Assembly: GCA_030431085.1 (NCBI GenBank)
Contig: JAUIJW010000109.1
Span: 1 to 7,680, forward strand
Origin: Bacteroidia bacterium
GTDB lineage: Bacteria > Bacteroidota > Bacteroidia > Flavobacteriales > Flavobacteriaceae
Length of the DNA stretch: 7,680 bases
Reading direction: 5' to 3'
In this document: in pieces, positions 1 through 6,867 of the stretch
Numbering within the stretch: the stretch's first letter is position 1
Layout of the letters: each line of letters opens with the position of its first letter
Position numbers and translations under genes: made by a program
Notes under the pieces: generated by a model
The model's database searches: none
What the model was told of the DNA's origin: nothing
Seen by the model: only the letters and a program-made list of their open reading frames with translations

Positions 1-2
1 GT

Positions 3-590
3 GCTTTTAACGCGTGTAATCTTTTGGCAATTTATGCAGTAGCAGATTTATTAGGACTAGAGCCTCTAGAGAGCTTGAAGATTATAAGCAACCTAGATAA
101 TGTAAATGGTAGGTTTCAACACGTAGTTTCAAAGCAAGGTATTCATGTAATTGTAGATTATGCTCATACCCCTGATGCATTAAAAAATGTTTTGGAAACT
201 ATTAACTCTATAAGGACTAATAACGAGCAAGTTATTACTGTTGTTGGGTGTGGTGGTGATAGAGATAAAACTAAGAGGCCTAAAATGGGCTTTATAGCTG
301 CGAGTTTAAGTAATCAAGTGGTGATTACTTCAGATAATCCAAGAACTGAAGATCCAGATAGTATTATTAAAGACGTGGAAGAAGGAGTGGCGCCTGAAGA
401 TTATAAAAAAACAATTTCAATAACCGATCGAGAACAAGCCATAAAAACAGCTTGTAAACTAGCTCAAACTGGCGATATAATTTTAATTGCAGGTAAAGGA
501 CATGAAACCTATCAAATTATTGGTAAAACCAAACGATCTTTTGATGATTATAAAATAGCTCAACAATTTTTAAATCAACTAAATAAATAA
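3..590 (+). CDS. murE: MurE, UDP-MurNAc-tripeptide ligase (meso-DAP adding), 3' part
   Basis: This cytoplasmic ATP-dependent ligase adds the third stem-peptide residue to UDP-MurNAc-L-Ala-D-Glu. The gene runs in from the left edge; the frame is open from base 3, so the TTG at 24 is not the true start. About 195 residues remain, covering the end of the central domain and the C-terminal ligase domain. Visible motifs are FNACNLLAIYA at the left edge (family form FNxYN), DYAHTPDAL near 156-182, GCGGDRDKTKRPKMG near 249-293, DNPRTED from 333 and GKGHETYQ from 492. In characterised MurE enzymes, DNPR marks meso-diaminopimelate selectivity over L-lysine, so DAP-type peptidoglycan is inferred. The stop lies 12 bases before mraY, consistent with one operon. 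No frameshift or damage is seen. The identification is secure; the DAP assignment is by motif. Confidence 0.96.
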   Translation, partial: AFNACNLLAIYAVADLLGLEPLESLKIISNLDNVNGRFQHVVSKQGIHVIVDYAHTPDALKNVLETINSIRTNNEQVITVVGCGGDRDKTKRPKMGFIAASLSNQVVITSDNPRTEDPDSIIKDVEEGVAPEDYKKTISITDREQAIKTACKLAQTGDIILIAGKGHETYQIIGKTKRSFDDYKIAQQFLNQLNK

Positions 591-602
591 TAATTAACTC
601 AA

Positions 603-1835
603 ATGTTATACTATCTTTTTGATTATCTAAACCAAAATTATAATCTACCTGGTGCGGGGTTGTTTCAATACATTTCGTTTAGGTCGGCATTAGCATTTGG
701 GGTTTCATTATTAATATCTACCATATACGGTAGAACGATTATTGATAAGTTAAGGAGCTTACAAATTGGAGAGTCTGTAAGAGATTTAGGTCTTGAAGGT
801 CAGCAAGAAAAAGCAGGTACGCCTACCATGGGGGGTATTATCATCATTTTAGCCACTATAGTTCCGGTGTTGCTTTTTGCACAACTTGATAATGTATATA
901 TTATCATTTTGTTGGTTACTACACTTTGGATGGGAATGATTGGGTTTATCGATGATTATATTAAAGTGTTTAAAAAAGATAAAGATGGTCTAAAAGGGCG
1001 CTTTAAGATTATTGGTCAGATCACTCTAGGAGCATTTGTAGGGTTGATGTTGTATTTTAATCCCAATGTAGTGGTTAAGCAAAAATTACCAGTTACAAAA
1101 GATATTGAAATTACTTCGTCAACTTTACCTACAGAGAATTTTAGCAACGCTCTTAAATCAACAAAAACAACAATTCCCTTTGTTAAAAATAATGAATTAG
1201 ACTATGCAGACTTAATTGCTTGGATGGGTGAGGGTGCTCGTGATTATGTATGGATTGTTTTTGTATTGGTGGTGATTTTTATTATTACAGCTGTTTCTAA
1301 CGGCGCCAATTTAACAGATGGTATTGATGGCTTGGCCGCCGGAAGCTCTGCGATTATTGTTTTAGCATTAGCCATCTTTGCTTGGGTGTCTGGTAATATT
1401 ATTTTCTCTAATTACCTCAATGTAATGTACATTCCAAATTCTGGAGAGATGACAATTTTTATTAGTGCATTTGTAGGAGGTTTAGTGGGGTTTTTATGGT
1501 ACAATACTTACCCTGCACAAGTTTTTATGGGCGACACAGGTAGTTTAACCATTGGAGGTATTATCGCCGTATTAGCAATTGCAGTAAGAAAGGAATTATT
1601 GATACCCATATTAGCAGGTATCTTCCTAGCAGAAAATTTATCTGTAGTCATGCAAGTGTCTTATTTCAAGTACACTAGAAAGAAAACAGGCGTTGGGAAA
1701 AGAATATTTCTAATGTCGCCATTGCATCATCATTTTCAAAAAAAAGGATATCACGAGAGTAAAATTGTTACCAGATTTTGGATTATAGGGATTTTGCTTG
1801 CAGTGATTTCAATTTTAACCCTAAAAGTAAGATAA
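603..1835 (+). CDS. mraY: MraY, phospho-MurNAc-pentapeptide transferase
   Basis: This integral membrane enzyme transfers phospho-MurNAc-pentapeptide from UDP to undecaprenyl phosphate, giving lipid I. The 410-residue product has about ten hydrophobic helices. Conserved motifs are GTPTMGG (72-78), GFIDDY (114-119, with the D117/D118 pair), NLTDGIDGLA (236-245), FMGDTGSL (308-315, D311) and SPLHHHFQ (372-379, the HHH loop). A long polar segment (about 152-205) separates two helices; this makes the protein longer than the ~360-residue E. coli enzyme and is usual in Bacteroidota. The start ATG has an A/T-rich leader without a Shine-Dalgarno site. The C-terminus TLKVR looks native, but its TAA stop sits where recognisable murD sequence already begins in another frame, so the normal mraY-murD spacer is gone. 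The protein itself appears complete and functional. Confidence 0.97.
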   Translation: MLYYLFDYLNQNYNLPGAGLFQYISFRSALAFGVSLLISTIYGRTIIDKLRSLQIGESVRDLGLEGQQEKAGTPTMGGIIIILATIVPVLLFAQLDNVYIIILLVTTLWMGMIGFIDDYIKVFKKDKDGLKGRFKIIGQITLGAFVGLMLYFNPNVVVKQKLPVTKDIEITSSTLPTENFSNALKSTKTTIPFVKNNELDYADLIAWMGEGARDYVWIVFVLVVIFIITAVSNGANLTDGIDGLAAGSSAIIVLALAIFAWVSGNIIFSNYLNVMYIPNSGEMTIFISAFVGGLVGFLWYNTYPAQVFMGDTGSLTIGGIIAVLAIAVRKELLIPILAGIFLAENLSVVMQVSYFKYTRKKTGVGKRIFLMSPLHHHFQKKGYHESKIVTRFWIIGILLAVISILTLKVR

Positions 1836-1861
1836 ACAATAACAAATTAGATAACATCATG
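1824..1861 (+). other. mraY/murD deletion junction
   Basis: The last mraY codons (AAA GTA AGA TAA, 1824-1835) run directly into sequence that, read in the +2 frame, resembles the middle of MurD (KINNNKLDNIMSISSFAL from 1829). A normal flavobacterial cluster would have a short spacer here, a murD start codon and roughly 250 N-terminal codons. None of these is present. The breakpoint therefore lies in or just before 1829-1838. The mraY TAA overlaps the ATA AAC codons of the murD frame, so the stop may now be supplied by murD-derived bases. The exact breakpoint cannot be set without a related intact sequence. The MurD homology of the residues before 1859 is judged from remembered family sequences. 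Confidence 0.7.
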
Positions 1862-2407
1862 AGTATATCCTCTTTCGCTTTACAAACAAATTTCAATGTT
1901 AAAAACGCTATGGCTTCAAGTGCGGCAACAGATATTATGCAGATGCGTAAAGCGGCAATCCGTGAAAGCTTAAGTAGTTTTGAATGCGATGAGCATAGGC
2001 TTGAAAAAGTGCTCAAAATTAATGGAGTACATTATATCAATGACTCTAAGTCAACTAACGTTAATGCCTCATATTACACTCTTGAAAGTGTTAAAGGTAC
2101 TACGGTATGGATTGCCGGTGGAGTAGATAGGGGTAATGATTTTGAAACGTTGCTGCCCTTGGTGAATGAAAAGGTTAAGGCCATTATTTGTATAGGTGAG
2201 AATAACGATAGAATTATAGAAACTTTTGGTAATGTCGTTGATTTTATGATTGAATCAGAATCAATTGAAGAGGCTGTTAAGATTGCTTATCGGTTGACTG
2301 AAGAAGGTGATACTGTTGTATTATCACCGGCATGCGCAAGCTATGATCGCTTTCAAGATTTTGAAGAAAGGGGTAATCGCTTTAAAGAAGCGGTAAGAAA
2401 TTTATAG
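1859..2407 (+). CDS. murD: Truncated MurD: C-terminal part only, probable pseudogene or remnant
   Basis: Complete MurD (about 440-450 residues in this group) adds D-glutamate to UDP-MurNAc-L-Ala using ATP. Only the end of the central domain and the C-terminal domain remain, 182 residues from the first ATG that is not inside mraY. Recognisable motifs are EHRLE (45-49), NDSKSTN (61-67), the AGGVDRGNDF segment (86-95) and SPACASYDRF (156-165). The UDP-binding domain and the GxxGKT/S P-loop are missing, so ligase activity alone is not expected. The frame is open upstream to an ATG at 1778, but those codons are an out-of-frame reading of the mraY end. The usual GxHN stretch reads TNFN (10-13), and R91 stands at a usually lysine position. 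There are no internal stops, so the loss may be recent or a fragment may still be made. ftsW follows after 12 bases. Confidence 0.85.
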   Translation: MSISSFALQTNFNVKNAMASSAATDIMQMRKAAIRESLSSFECDEHRLEKVLKINGVHYINDSKSTNVNASYYTLESVKGTTVWIAGGVDRGNDFETLLPLVNEKVKAIICIGENNDRIIETFGNVVDFMIESESIEEAVKIAYRLTEEGDTVVLSPACASYDRFQDFEERGNRFKEAVRNL

Positions 2408-2419
2408 ATAAAAATTAGA

Positions 2420-3619
2420 ATGTCACAACTACTTAGCAAAATACAAGGGGATCGAACCATTTGGGCTATCATAGCTGTTTTGGCTATATTTTCTTTTTTG
2501 CCAGTTTATAGCGCTAGTACCAACCTGGTGTATGTAGCTGGCAAAGGTACCACTTTAGGCTATTTATTTAAGCATGCCATTTTATTATTGCTAGGGTTTG
2601 CTATTGTTTATTCTGTACATAAAATACCTTATAAGTATTTTAGCGGTTTATCTGTGATTTTATTACCAATTGTCATTGGATTATTGTTGTTTACCTTGAT
2701 GCAAGGTACTGTGATTGGTGGAGCGAATGCTAATAGGTGGATCCATATTCCTTTTATAGGTATAGGTTTTCAAACTTCAACCTTAGCTTCTGTAGTTTTA
2801 ATGATATATGTTGCACGTTATTTGGCTAGAAATAAACAAAATGAAATCACATTTAAGGAAAGTGTTTTTAAGTTATGGATACCTGTAGGAGTTATATTGA
2901 TTCTAATTTTACCAGCTAATTTTTCCACCACAGCCATCACATTTTGTATGGTGTTGATGTTGTTATTTTTTGGTGGATATCCTGTTAAGTATATTGCCTC
3001 AATCATTGGCGTTGGTATTTTGTTTTTGGCACTTTTTATACTTTCCGCGAAAGCATTTCCTGAAGCCATGAAACATAGTAGAATTGGCACATGGTCAAGT
3101 AGAATTGAAAATTTTGCTAGTGGAAATGAAGAAGAAAATTACCAAGCAGAAAAAGCAAAAATAGCAATTGCTTCAGGAGAAATTTATGGAAAAGGCCCTG
3201 GAAAATCTGTGCAAAAGAACTTTTTGCCACAATCGTCTTCAGATTTTATATATGCCATCATAGGTGAAGAATTTGGTCTTATAGGGGCGCTTTTTGTGGT
3301 CGTTCTATATTTATTTTTATTGATGCGCATAGTAATTGTCGCCACTAAAACAGTAACCATATTTGGTACTTTATTGGTATTGGGTGTTGGTTTTCCTATT
3401 ATTTTTCAAGCCTTAATTAATATGGCCGTTGCTGTAGGTTTGTTTCCTGTAACGGGTCAACCTTTGCCTTTAATCAGTACCGGAGGGACATCTATCTGGA
3501 TGACCTGTTTTGCGATTGGAGTGATTTTAAGTGTGAGTGCTGCACAATCAGTACCAAAAGAAGAACAATCAGAAGAATTAGAAAATCCTTTAGATATTTT
3601 ACATGAAACAATCGGCTAA
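2420..3619 (+). CDS. ftsW: FtsW, SEDS-family septal peptidoglycan polymerase
   Basis: FtsW is a polytopic inner-membrane glycosyltransferase of the SEDS family. It polymerises lipid II at the division septum with a partner class B penicillin-binding protein. The 399-residue product has about ten hydrophobic helices. Visible family features are GANANRWIHIP (101-111), PANFSTTA (165-172, the form common in Bacteroidota), a polar extracytoplasmic loop at about 211-275, and SSSDFIYAIIGEE (272-284). In that last motif D275 matches the aspartate essential in E. coli FtsW and RodA. The helix-end motif PVTGQPLPLISTGGTS (343-358) is also present. The cytoplasmic tail is acidic. FtsW is chosen over RodA because of its place between murD and murG in the dcw cluster. 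The last 17 bases overlap murG, suggesting translational coupling. No damage is seen. Confidence 0.95.
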   Translation: MSQLLSKIQGDRTIWAIIAVLAIFSFLPVYSASTNLVYVAGKGTTLGYLFKHAILLLLGFAIVYSVHKIPYKYFSGLSVILLPIVIGLLLFTLMQGTVIGGANANRWIHIPFIGIGFQTSTLASVVLMIYVARYLARNKQNEITFKESVFKLWIPVGVILILILPANFSTTAITFCMVLMLLFFGGYPVKYIASIIGVGILFLALFILSAKAFPEAMKHSRIGTWSSRIENFASGNEEENYQAEKAKIAIASGEIYGKGPGKSVQKNFLPQSSSDFIYAIIGEEFGLIGALFVVVLYLFLLMRIVIVATKTVTIFGTLLVLGVGFPIIFQALINMAVAVGLFPVTGQPLPLISTGGTSIWMTCFAIGVILSVSAAQSVPKEEQSEELENPLDILHETIG

Positions 3620-4703
3620 CATATTGTTAAGTGGAGGTGGAACGGGTGGTCATATCTATCCAGCAATAGCCATTGCTGATGAACTTAAGCAAAGATGGCC
3701 AAAGGCCAACTTCATGTTTGTTGGAGCAATAGGTAGAATGGAGATGAAGAAAGTACCACAATCAGGCTATGAAATTAAAGGGTTAAATATAACAGGGTTG
3801 CAAAGGAACTTGAGTTTGAAAAACCTTAGTTTTCCTTTAAAGCTGATCAATAGCTTGTGGAAAGCTAAAAAAATCATCAAAGAGTTTAAGCCAGATGTTG
3901 TCATTGGTACTGGTGGGTTTGCTTCAGGACCAACATTATACATGGCCAATCGACTTCAAGTACCTACAGTTATACAAGAGCAAAATTCTTATCCAGGTAT
4001 TACTAATAAATTACTTGCGCAAAAAGCACAAAGAATATTTGTGGCTTATGATGGATTACAGCAATTTTTTCCGGCAAAAAAAATAATTAAGACAGGTAAT
4101 CCAGTAAGGCAAGATCTTTTAAAATTGGAAGATAAACGTCAAGAAGCGATAAGCTATTTTAATCTTGATGCTCAAAAAAACACTTTAGTGATTTTGGGGG
4201 GAAGTTTAGGCGCTAGAATGATTAATGTTGCCATTGCAAAAAGTGTTGAAAGGTTTGCAGAATTAGGGCTTCAAGTGATCTGGCAAACAGGAGCGTTGTA
4301 TCACGAAGAATATAAGAAATTTGATGCTATAGAAGGAGTACAAACACATGCGTTTATACAGCGGATGGATTTGCTATACGCTGCGGCGGATGTGATTGTG
4401 AGTAGGGCTGGAGCAGGAACAATTTCAGAATTAAGTATTGTTGGTAAACCTATAGTGTTAATACCATCGCCAAATGTAGCCGAAGATCATCAAACTAAAA
4501 ATGCTCAAGCCGTGATTAATGAAAATGCAGGATTGATGGTTAAGGAAAGTGAGTTAGAATCATTTCAAAATATTTTGATTCATCTTTTTAATGATAGTCA
4601 AAAGCGCGGTGAATTGAGTAAGAATCTCAAGCGGTTAGCTTTGCCTAAAGCAACAAGTCATATTGTTGATGAAATAGAAAAATTGATTAAAGATAATATA
4701 TAG
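3603..4703 (+). CDS. murG: MurG, lipid II-forming GlcNAc transferase
   Basis: MurG is a peripheral membrane GT-B glycosyltransferase on the cytoplasmic face. It adds GlcNAc from UDP-GlcNAc to lipid I to give lipid II, the substrate of FtsW. The 366-residue product has the normal family length. Motifs in order are the glycine loop GGTGGHIYPA (12-21), GTGGFASGP (102-110), IQEQNSYPG (124-132), a third glycine loop GGSLGARMIN (199-208), the UDP-GlcNAc-binding SRAGAGTISEL (267-277) and EDHQTKNA (294-301). The start lies inside the ftsW end, in another frame, with no Shine-Dalgarno site, which fits translation by ribosomes finishing ftsW. In related clusters murC follows directly, but here a 90-base noncoding gap with a hairpin follows instead. 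The protein looks complete. Confidence 0.97.
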   Translation: MKQSANILLSGGGTGGHIYPAIAIADELKQRWPKANFMFVGAIGRMEMKKVPQSGYEIKGLNITGLQRNLSLKNLSFPLKLINSLWKAKKIIKEFKPDVVIGTGGFASGPTLYMANRLQVPTVIQEQNSYPGITNKLLAQKAQRIFVAYDGLQQFFPAKKIIKTGNPVRQDLLKLEDKRQEAISYFNLDAQKNTLVILGGSLGARMINVAIAKSVERFAELGLQVIWQTGALYHEEYKKFDAIEGVQTHAFIQRMDLLYAAADVIVSRAGAGTISELSIVGKPIVLIPSPNVAEDHQTKNAQAVINENAGLMVKESELESFQNILIHLFNDSQKRGELSKNLKRLALPKATSHIVDEIEKLIKDNI

Positions 4704-4716
4704 TGCTAAATACTTT

Positions 4717-4780
4717 TTTGAAACTATGGTGACCTTATTAATGTCTGAGGGGAATAATTAATAGGGTGCCATAGTTCAAA
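4717..4780. repeat. Long imperfect inverted repeat (hairpin) at the expected murC locus
   Basis: The arms are 4717-4742 and 4757-4780 around a 14-base loop (4743-4756). Outer pairing is TTTG/CAAA, then AACTATGG (4722-4729) with CCATAGTT (4769-4776). Two T-G wobbles, one A-G mismatch, two C-G pairs and a one-base bulge follow, then TATTAAT (4736-4742) with ATTAATA (4757-4763). A4721 is bulged. It occupies most of the 90 bases between murG and ftsQ. No T-run follows it on either strand, so it is not a textbook intrinsic terminator. It could be an RNA processing or attenuation hairpin, a small palindromic repeat, or a scar left where murC was lost. The pairing is directly visible; the role is unknown. 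Confidence 0.8.
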
Positions 4781-4793
4781 TAAAATTGAAGAA

Positions 4794-5525
4794 ATGAAGA
4801 AATACTTAAAACATATAAAAATGGCTTTATTGCTTGGTTTGGTGGTTTTTCTTTATGGGTTTGCATCGCATAGAAATAATCTTAAGCAAGTAGAGCACGT
4901 TGAGGTGAATTTTAACAATGGGAAAAATTTATTTATCAGTTATGAAAAAGTTAATAAGTTGTTAATACAAAAATTAGAGGCAGATAATAACCAATCGAAA
5001 GAAAATATAAATTTGAATAATTTAGAAAATTTTTTGCGCTCTAATCAAATGATTGAGAATGCGGAAGTTTATCTAACAGTAAGTGGGGAACTCGGTGCAA
5101 TAATTACACAAAGAAATCCGGTGGTTCGCGTAGCAAATCATTCAGGATCCTATTATTTAGATAGATTGGGTAAGGCAATGCCTTTATCTGATAATTATTC
5201 TGCAAGGGTACCAATTACATCAGATGTTGTTGAGGGGAATAATATTGATGATTTAATTCAATTGGCCAATTACATCCAAAACGATGAATTCTTAAAAAAA
5301 CAAATTATAGGAATTCATCAAAAAGTAAAACAAGATAAGGCACATTTTGAGTTAAGAACAAGGTTGGGAGATCATACGATAGATTTTGGAGATCTTCAAA
5401 GATTGAAGCACAAAATGAATAATCTAAAAGTGTTTTACCAAAAAGCAATAAAAGATAGCACATTACACGCTTATCAAAGAATAGACTTAAAATGCAAAAA
5501 CCAAGTGGTTTGTGCTAAAAACTAG
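4794..5525 (+). CDS. ftsQ: FtsQ/DivIB-type cell division protein
   Basis: FtsQ is a bitopic inner-membrane protein that links early and late divisome proteins and interacts with FtsB/FtsL-type partners on its periplasmic side. The 243-residue product has a short basic cytoplasmic tip (MKKYLKHIK), one membrane helix at about 10-24, and a periplasmic region with a POTRA-like part followed by a beta domain. Recognisable Bacteroidota features are QRNPVVRV (106-113), YYLDRLGKAMPLS (120-132) and the C-terminal YQRIDLKCKNQVVC (227-240). The primary sequence is weakly conserved across phyla, so the assignment rests on these motifs, the single N-terminal helix and the position just before ftsA. The ATG follows an A-rich leader (AATTGAAGAA). 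The gene ends three bases before ftsA. In related clusters murC would be immediately upstream. Confidence 0.9.
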   Translation: MKKYLKHIKMALLLGLVVFLYGFASHRNNLKQVEHVEVNFNNGKNLFISYEKVNKLLIQKLEADNNQSKENINLNNLENFLRSNQMIENAEVYLTVSGELGAIITQRNPVVRVANHSGSYYLDRLGKAMPLSDNYSARVPITSDVVEGNNIDDLIQLANYIQNDEFLKKQIIGIHQKVKQDKAHFELRTRLGDHTIDFGDLQRLKHKMNNLKVFYQKAIKDSTLHAYQRIDLKCKNQVVCAKN

Positions 5526-5528
5526 AAT

Positions 5529-6839
5529 ATGGAAAATAACAATATAGCGGTTGGATTAGATATTGGTACTACCAAAATTGTGGCCATGGTTGGTAAGCAA
5601 GACCCCTATGGTAAAATTGAAGTGCTAGGTACGGGTAAAGCTAAAAGTTTGGGAGTGCATAGAGGGGTAGTGAATAATATAACCCAAACTATTCAATCAA
5701 TTCAACAAGCAGTTGATGAAGCTGAAAGCGCAAGTGGAGAAAAGATCAATAAAGTGGTGGTTGGTATTGCAGGTCAACATATTAGAAGTTTGCACCATAG
5801 TGACTATATCACGAGACCAAATTCTGATAAGGTTATTGATGAAGATGATATAGAAAAATTAATTAACCAGGTTTATAAACTGGTGATGCTACCTGGAGAA
5901 GAAATTATTCATGTATTGCCTCAAGATTTTAAAGTGGATGGTCAAGCCGAAATAAAAACGCCTATTGGAATGTATGGAGGTAGACTAGAAGCGAATTTTC
6001 ATGTGGTTGTAGGTCAAGTTTCTTCGATTAGAAATGTTGGACGATGTATAAAATCTGCTGGTTTAGAATTAGGGAATATCACCCTAGAGCCATTGGCATC
6101 TGCAGAGGCAGTGTTAAGTCAAGAAGAGAAAGAAGCTGGAGTAGCACTTATTGATATAGGAGGAGGTACGACAGACTTAGCCATTTTTAAAGATGGAATA
6201 ATAAGGCACACGGCAGTTATTTCATTCGGTGGAAACGTCATTACGGAAGACATAAAGGAAGGGTGTTCTATAATAGAAAAACAAGCCGAGTTGTTGAAAA
6301 CGAAATTCGGATCGGCATGGCCCGGAGAGAATAAAGACAATGAAATTGTTTCGATTCCAGGATTGAGAGGGAGAGAACCTAAAGAAATTACACTAAAAAA
6401 TCTATCTAAAATTATTCATGCGCGTGTAGTAGAAATCGTTGAGCAGGTATTTTTAGAGATTAAGAATTATGGGCATGAAGAAAGCAAGAAGAAGTTAATT
6501 GCTGGCATTGTACTCACAGGTGGTGGAGCGCAGCTTAAGCATATAAAACAATTGGTAGAGTATATTACGGGCATGGATACCAGAATAGGATATCCAAATG
6601 AGCACTTGGCAAGTAATTCAGATCCAGAACTGTCGAGCCCTATTTTTGCCACCGTAGTGGGATTATTGATGAAAGGTTTAACAGAAAACGAAAAGCAAAT
6701 AAAAATTAAAGAAGCGATTCCTGAAGAGCCTAATAAAGATCAAACCACTAGTAAAATAGAAGAAAAACAAGAGAAAAAGTTTACCATTTTTGAAAAATGG
6801 GCAGATAAGTTTAGAGATTTTTTAGATAACGCAGAATAA
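5529..6839 (+). CDS. ftsA: FtsA, actin-like membrane anchor of the Z ring
   Basis: FtsA is an actin-fold ATPase that polymerises on the inner face of the membrane, tethers FtsZ and recruits later division proteins. The 436-residue product has the phosphate-1 motif DIGTTK (11-16), the FtsA-specific 1C subdomain at about 85-165, the phosphate-2 motif DIGGGTTD (209-216) and the adenosine motif LTGGGAQL (329-336). A charged, low-complexity linker (about 386-415) leads to a C-terminal amphipathic helix, KFTIFEKWADKFRDFLDN (417-434), which should insert in the membrane. The length is normal. The gene starts three bases after ftsQ, and ftsZ follows after 28 bases, so the three are probably cotranscribed. 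All nucleotide-binding motifs are intact. Confidence 0.97.
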   Translation: MENNNIAVGLDIGTTKIVAMVGKQDPYGKIEVLGTGKAKSLGVHRGVVNNITQTIQSIQQAVDEAESASGEKINKVVVGIAGQHIRSLHHSDYITRPNSDKVIDEDDIEKLINQVYKLVMLPGEEIIHVLPQDFKVDGQAEIKTPIGMYGGRLEANFHVVVGQVSSIRNVGRCIKSAGLELGNITLEPLASAEAVLSQEEKEAGVALIDIGGGTTDLAIFKDGIIRHTAVISFGGNVITEDIKEGCSIIEKQAELLKTKFGSAWPGENKDNEIVSIPGLRGREPKEITLKNLSKIIHARVVEIVEQVFLEIKNYGHEESKKKLIAGIVLTGGGAQLKHIKQLVEYITGMDTRIGYPNEHLASNSDPELSSPIFATVVGLLMKGLTENEKQIKIKEAIPEEPNKDQTTSKIEEKQEKKFTIFEKWADKFRDFLDNAE

Positions 6840-6867
6840 ATAACAAAACCCCTATAAAAAAAGAGTT

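Noticed and set aside
24..590. TTG at 24 as a genuine murE start
   Set aside because: The frame continues to the left window edge with MurE-like residues (FNACNLL), so the gene is simply cut by the window boundary.
1778..1858. Upstream ATG at 1778 as the start of the murD fragment
   Set aside because: Codons from 1778 to about 1828 are the mraY 3' end read in another frame and do not resemble MurD, so the ATG at 1859 is the more plausible start. Use of 1778 cannot be excluded.
3895..4086. Short + strand open frame inside murG
   Set aside because: It is another frame of the conserved murG GT-B coding region, and its product resembles nothing recognisable.
4708..4782. Target-site duplication (AAATA at 4708-4712 and 4778-4782) marking a mobile element
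   Set aside because: The left copy is not flush with the hairpin arm, the right copy overlaps the arm, and a 5-base match is expected by chance in AT-rich DNA.
4704..4793. Intrinsic transcription terminator between murG and ftsQ
   Set aside because: The hairpin is strong, but there is no T-run after it on the + strand or, read in reverse, on the - strand. The six T's at 4714-4719 precede the hairpin on the + strand.
6840..6867. Promoter for ftsZ in the ftsA-ftsZ gap
   Set aside because: The 28-base gap is too short for a full promoter, and no Bacteroidota-type TAnnTTTG box is seen in it.
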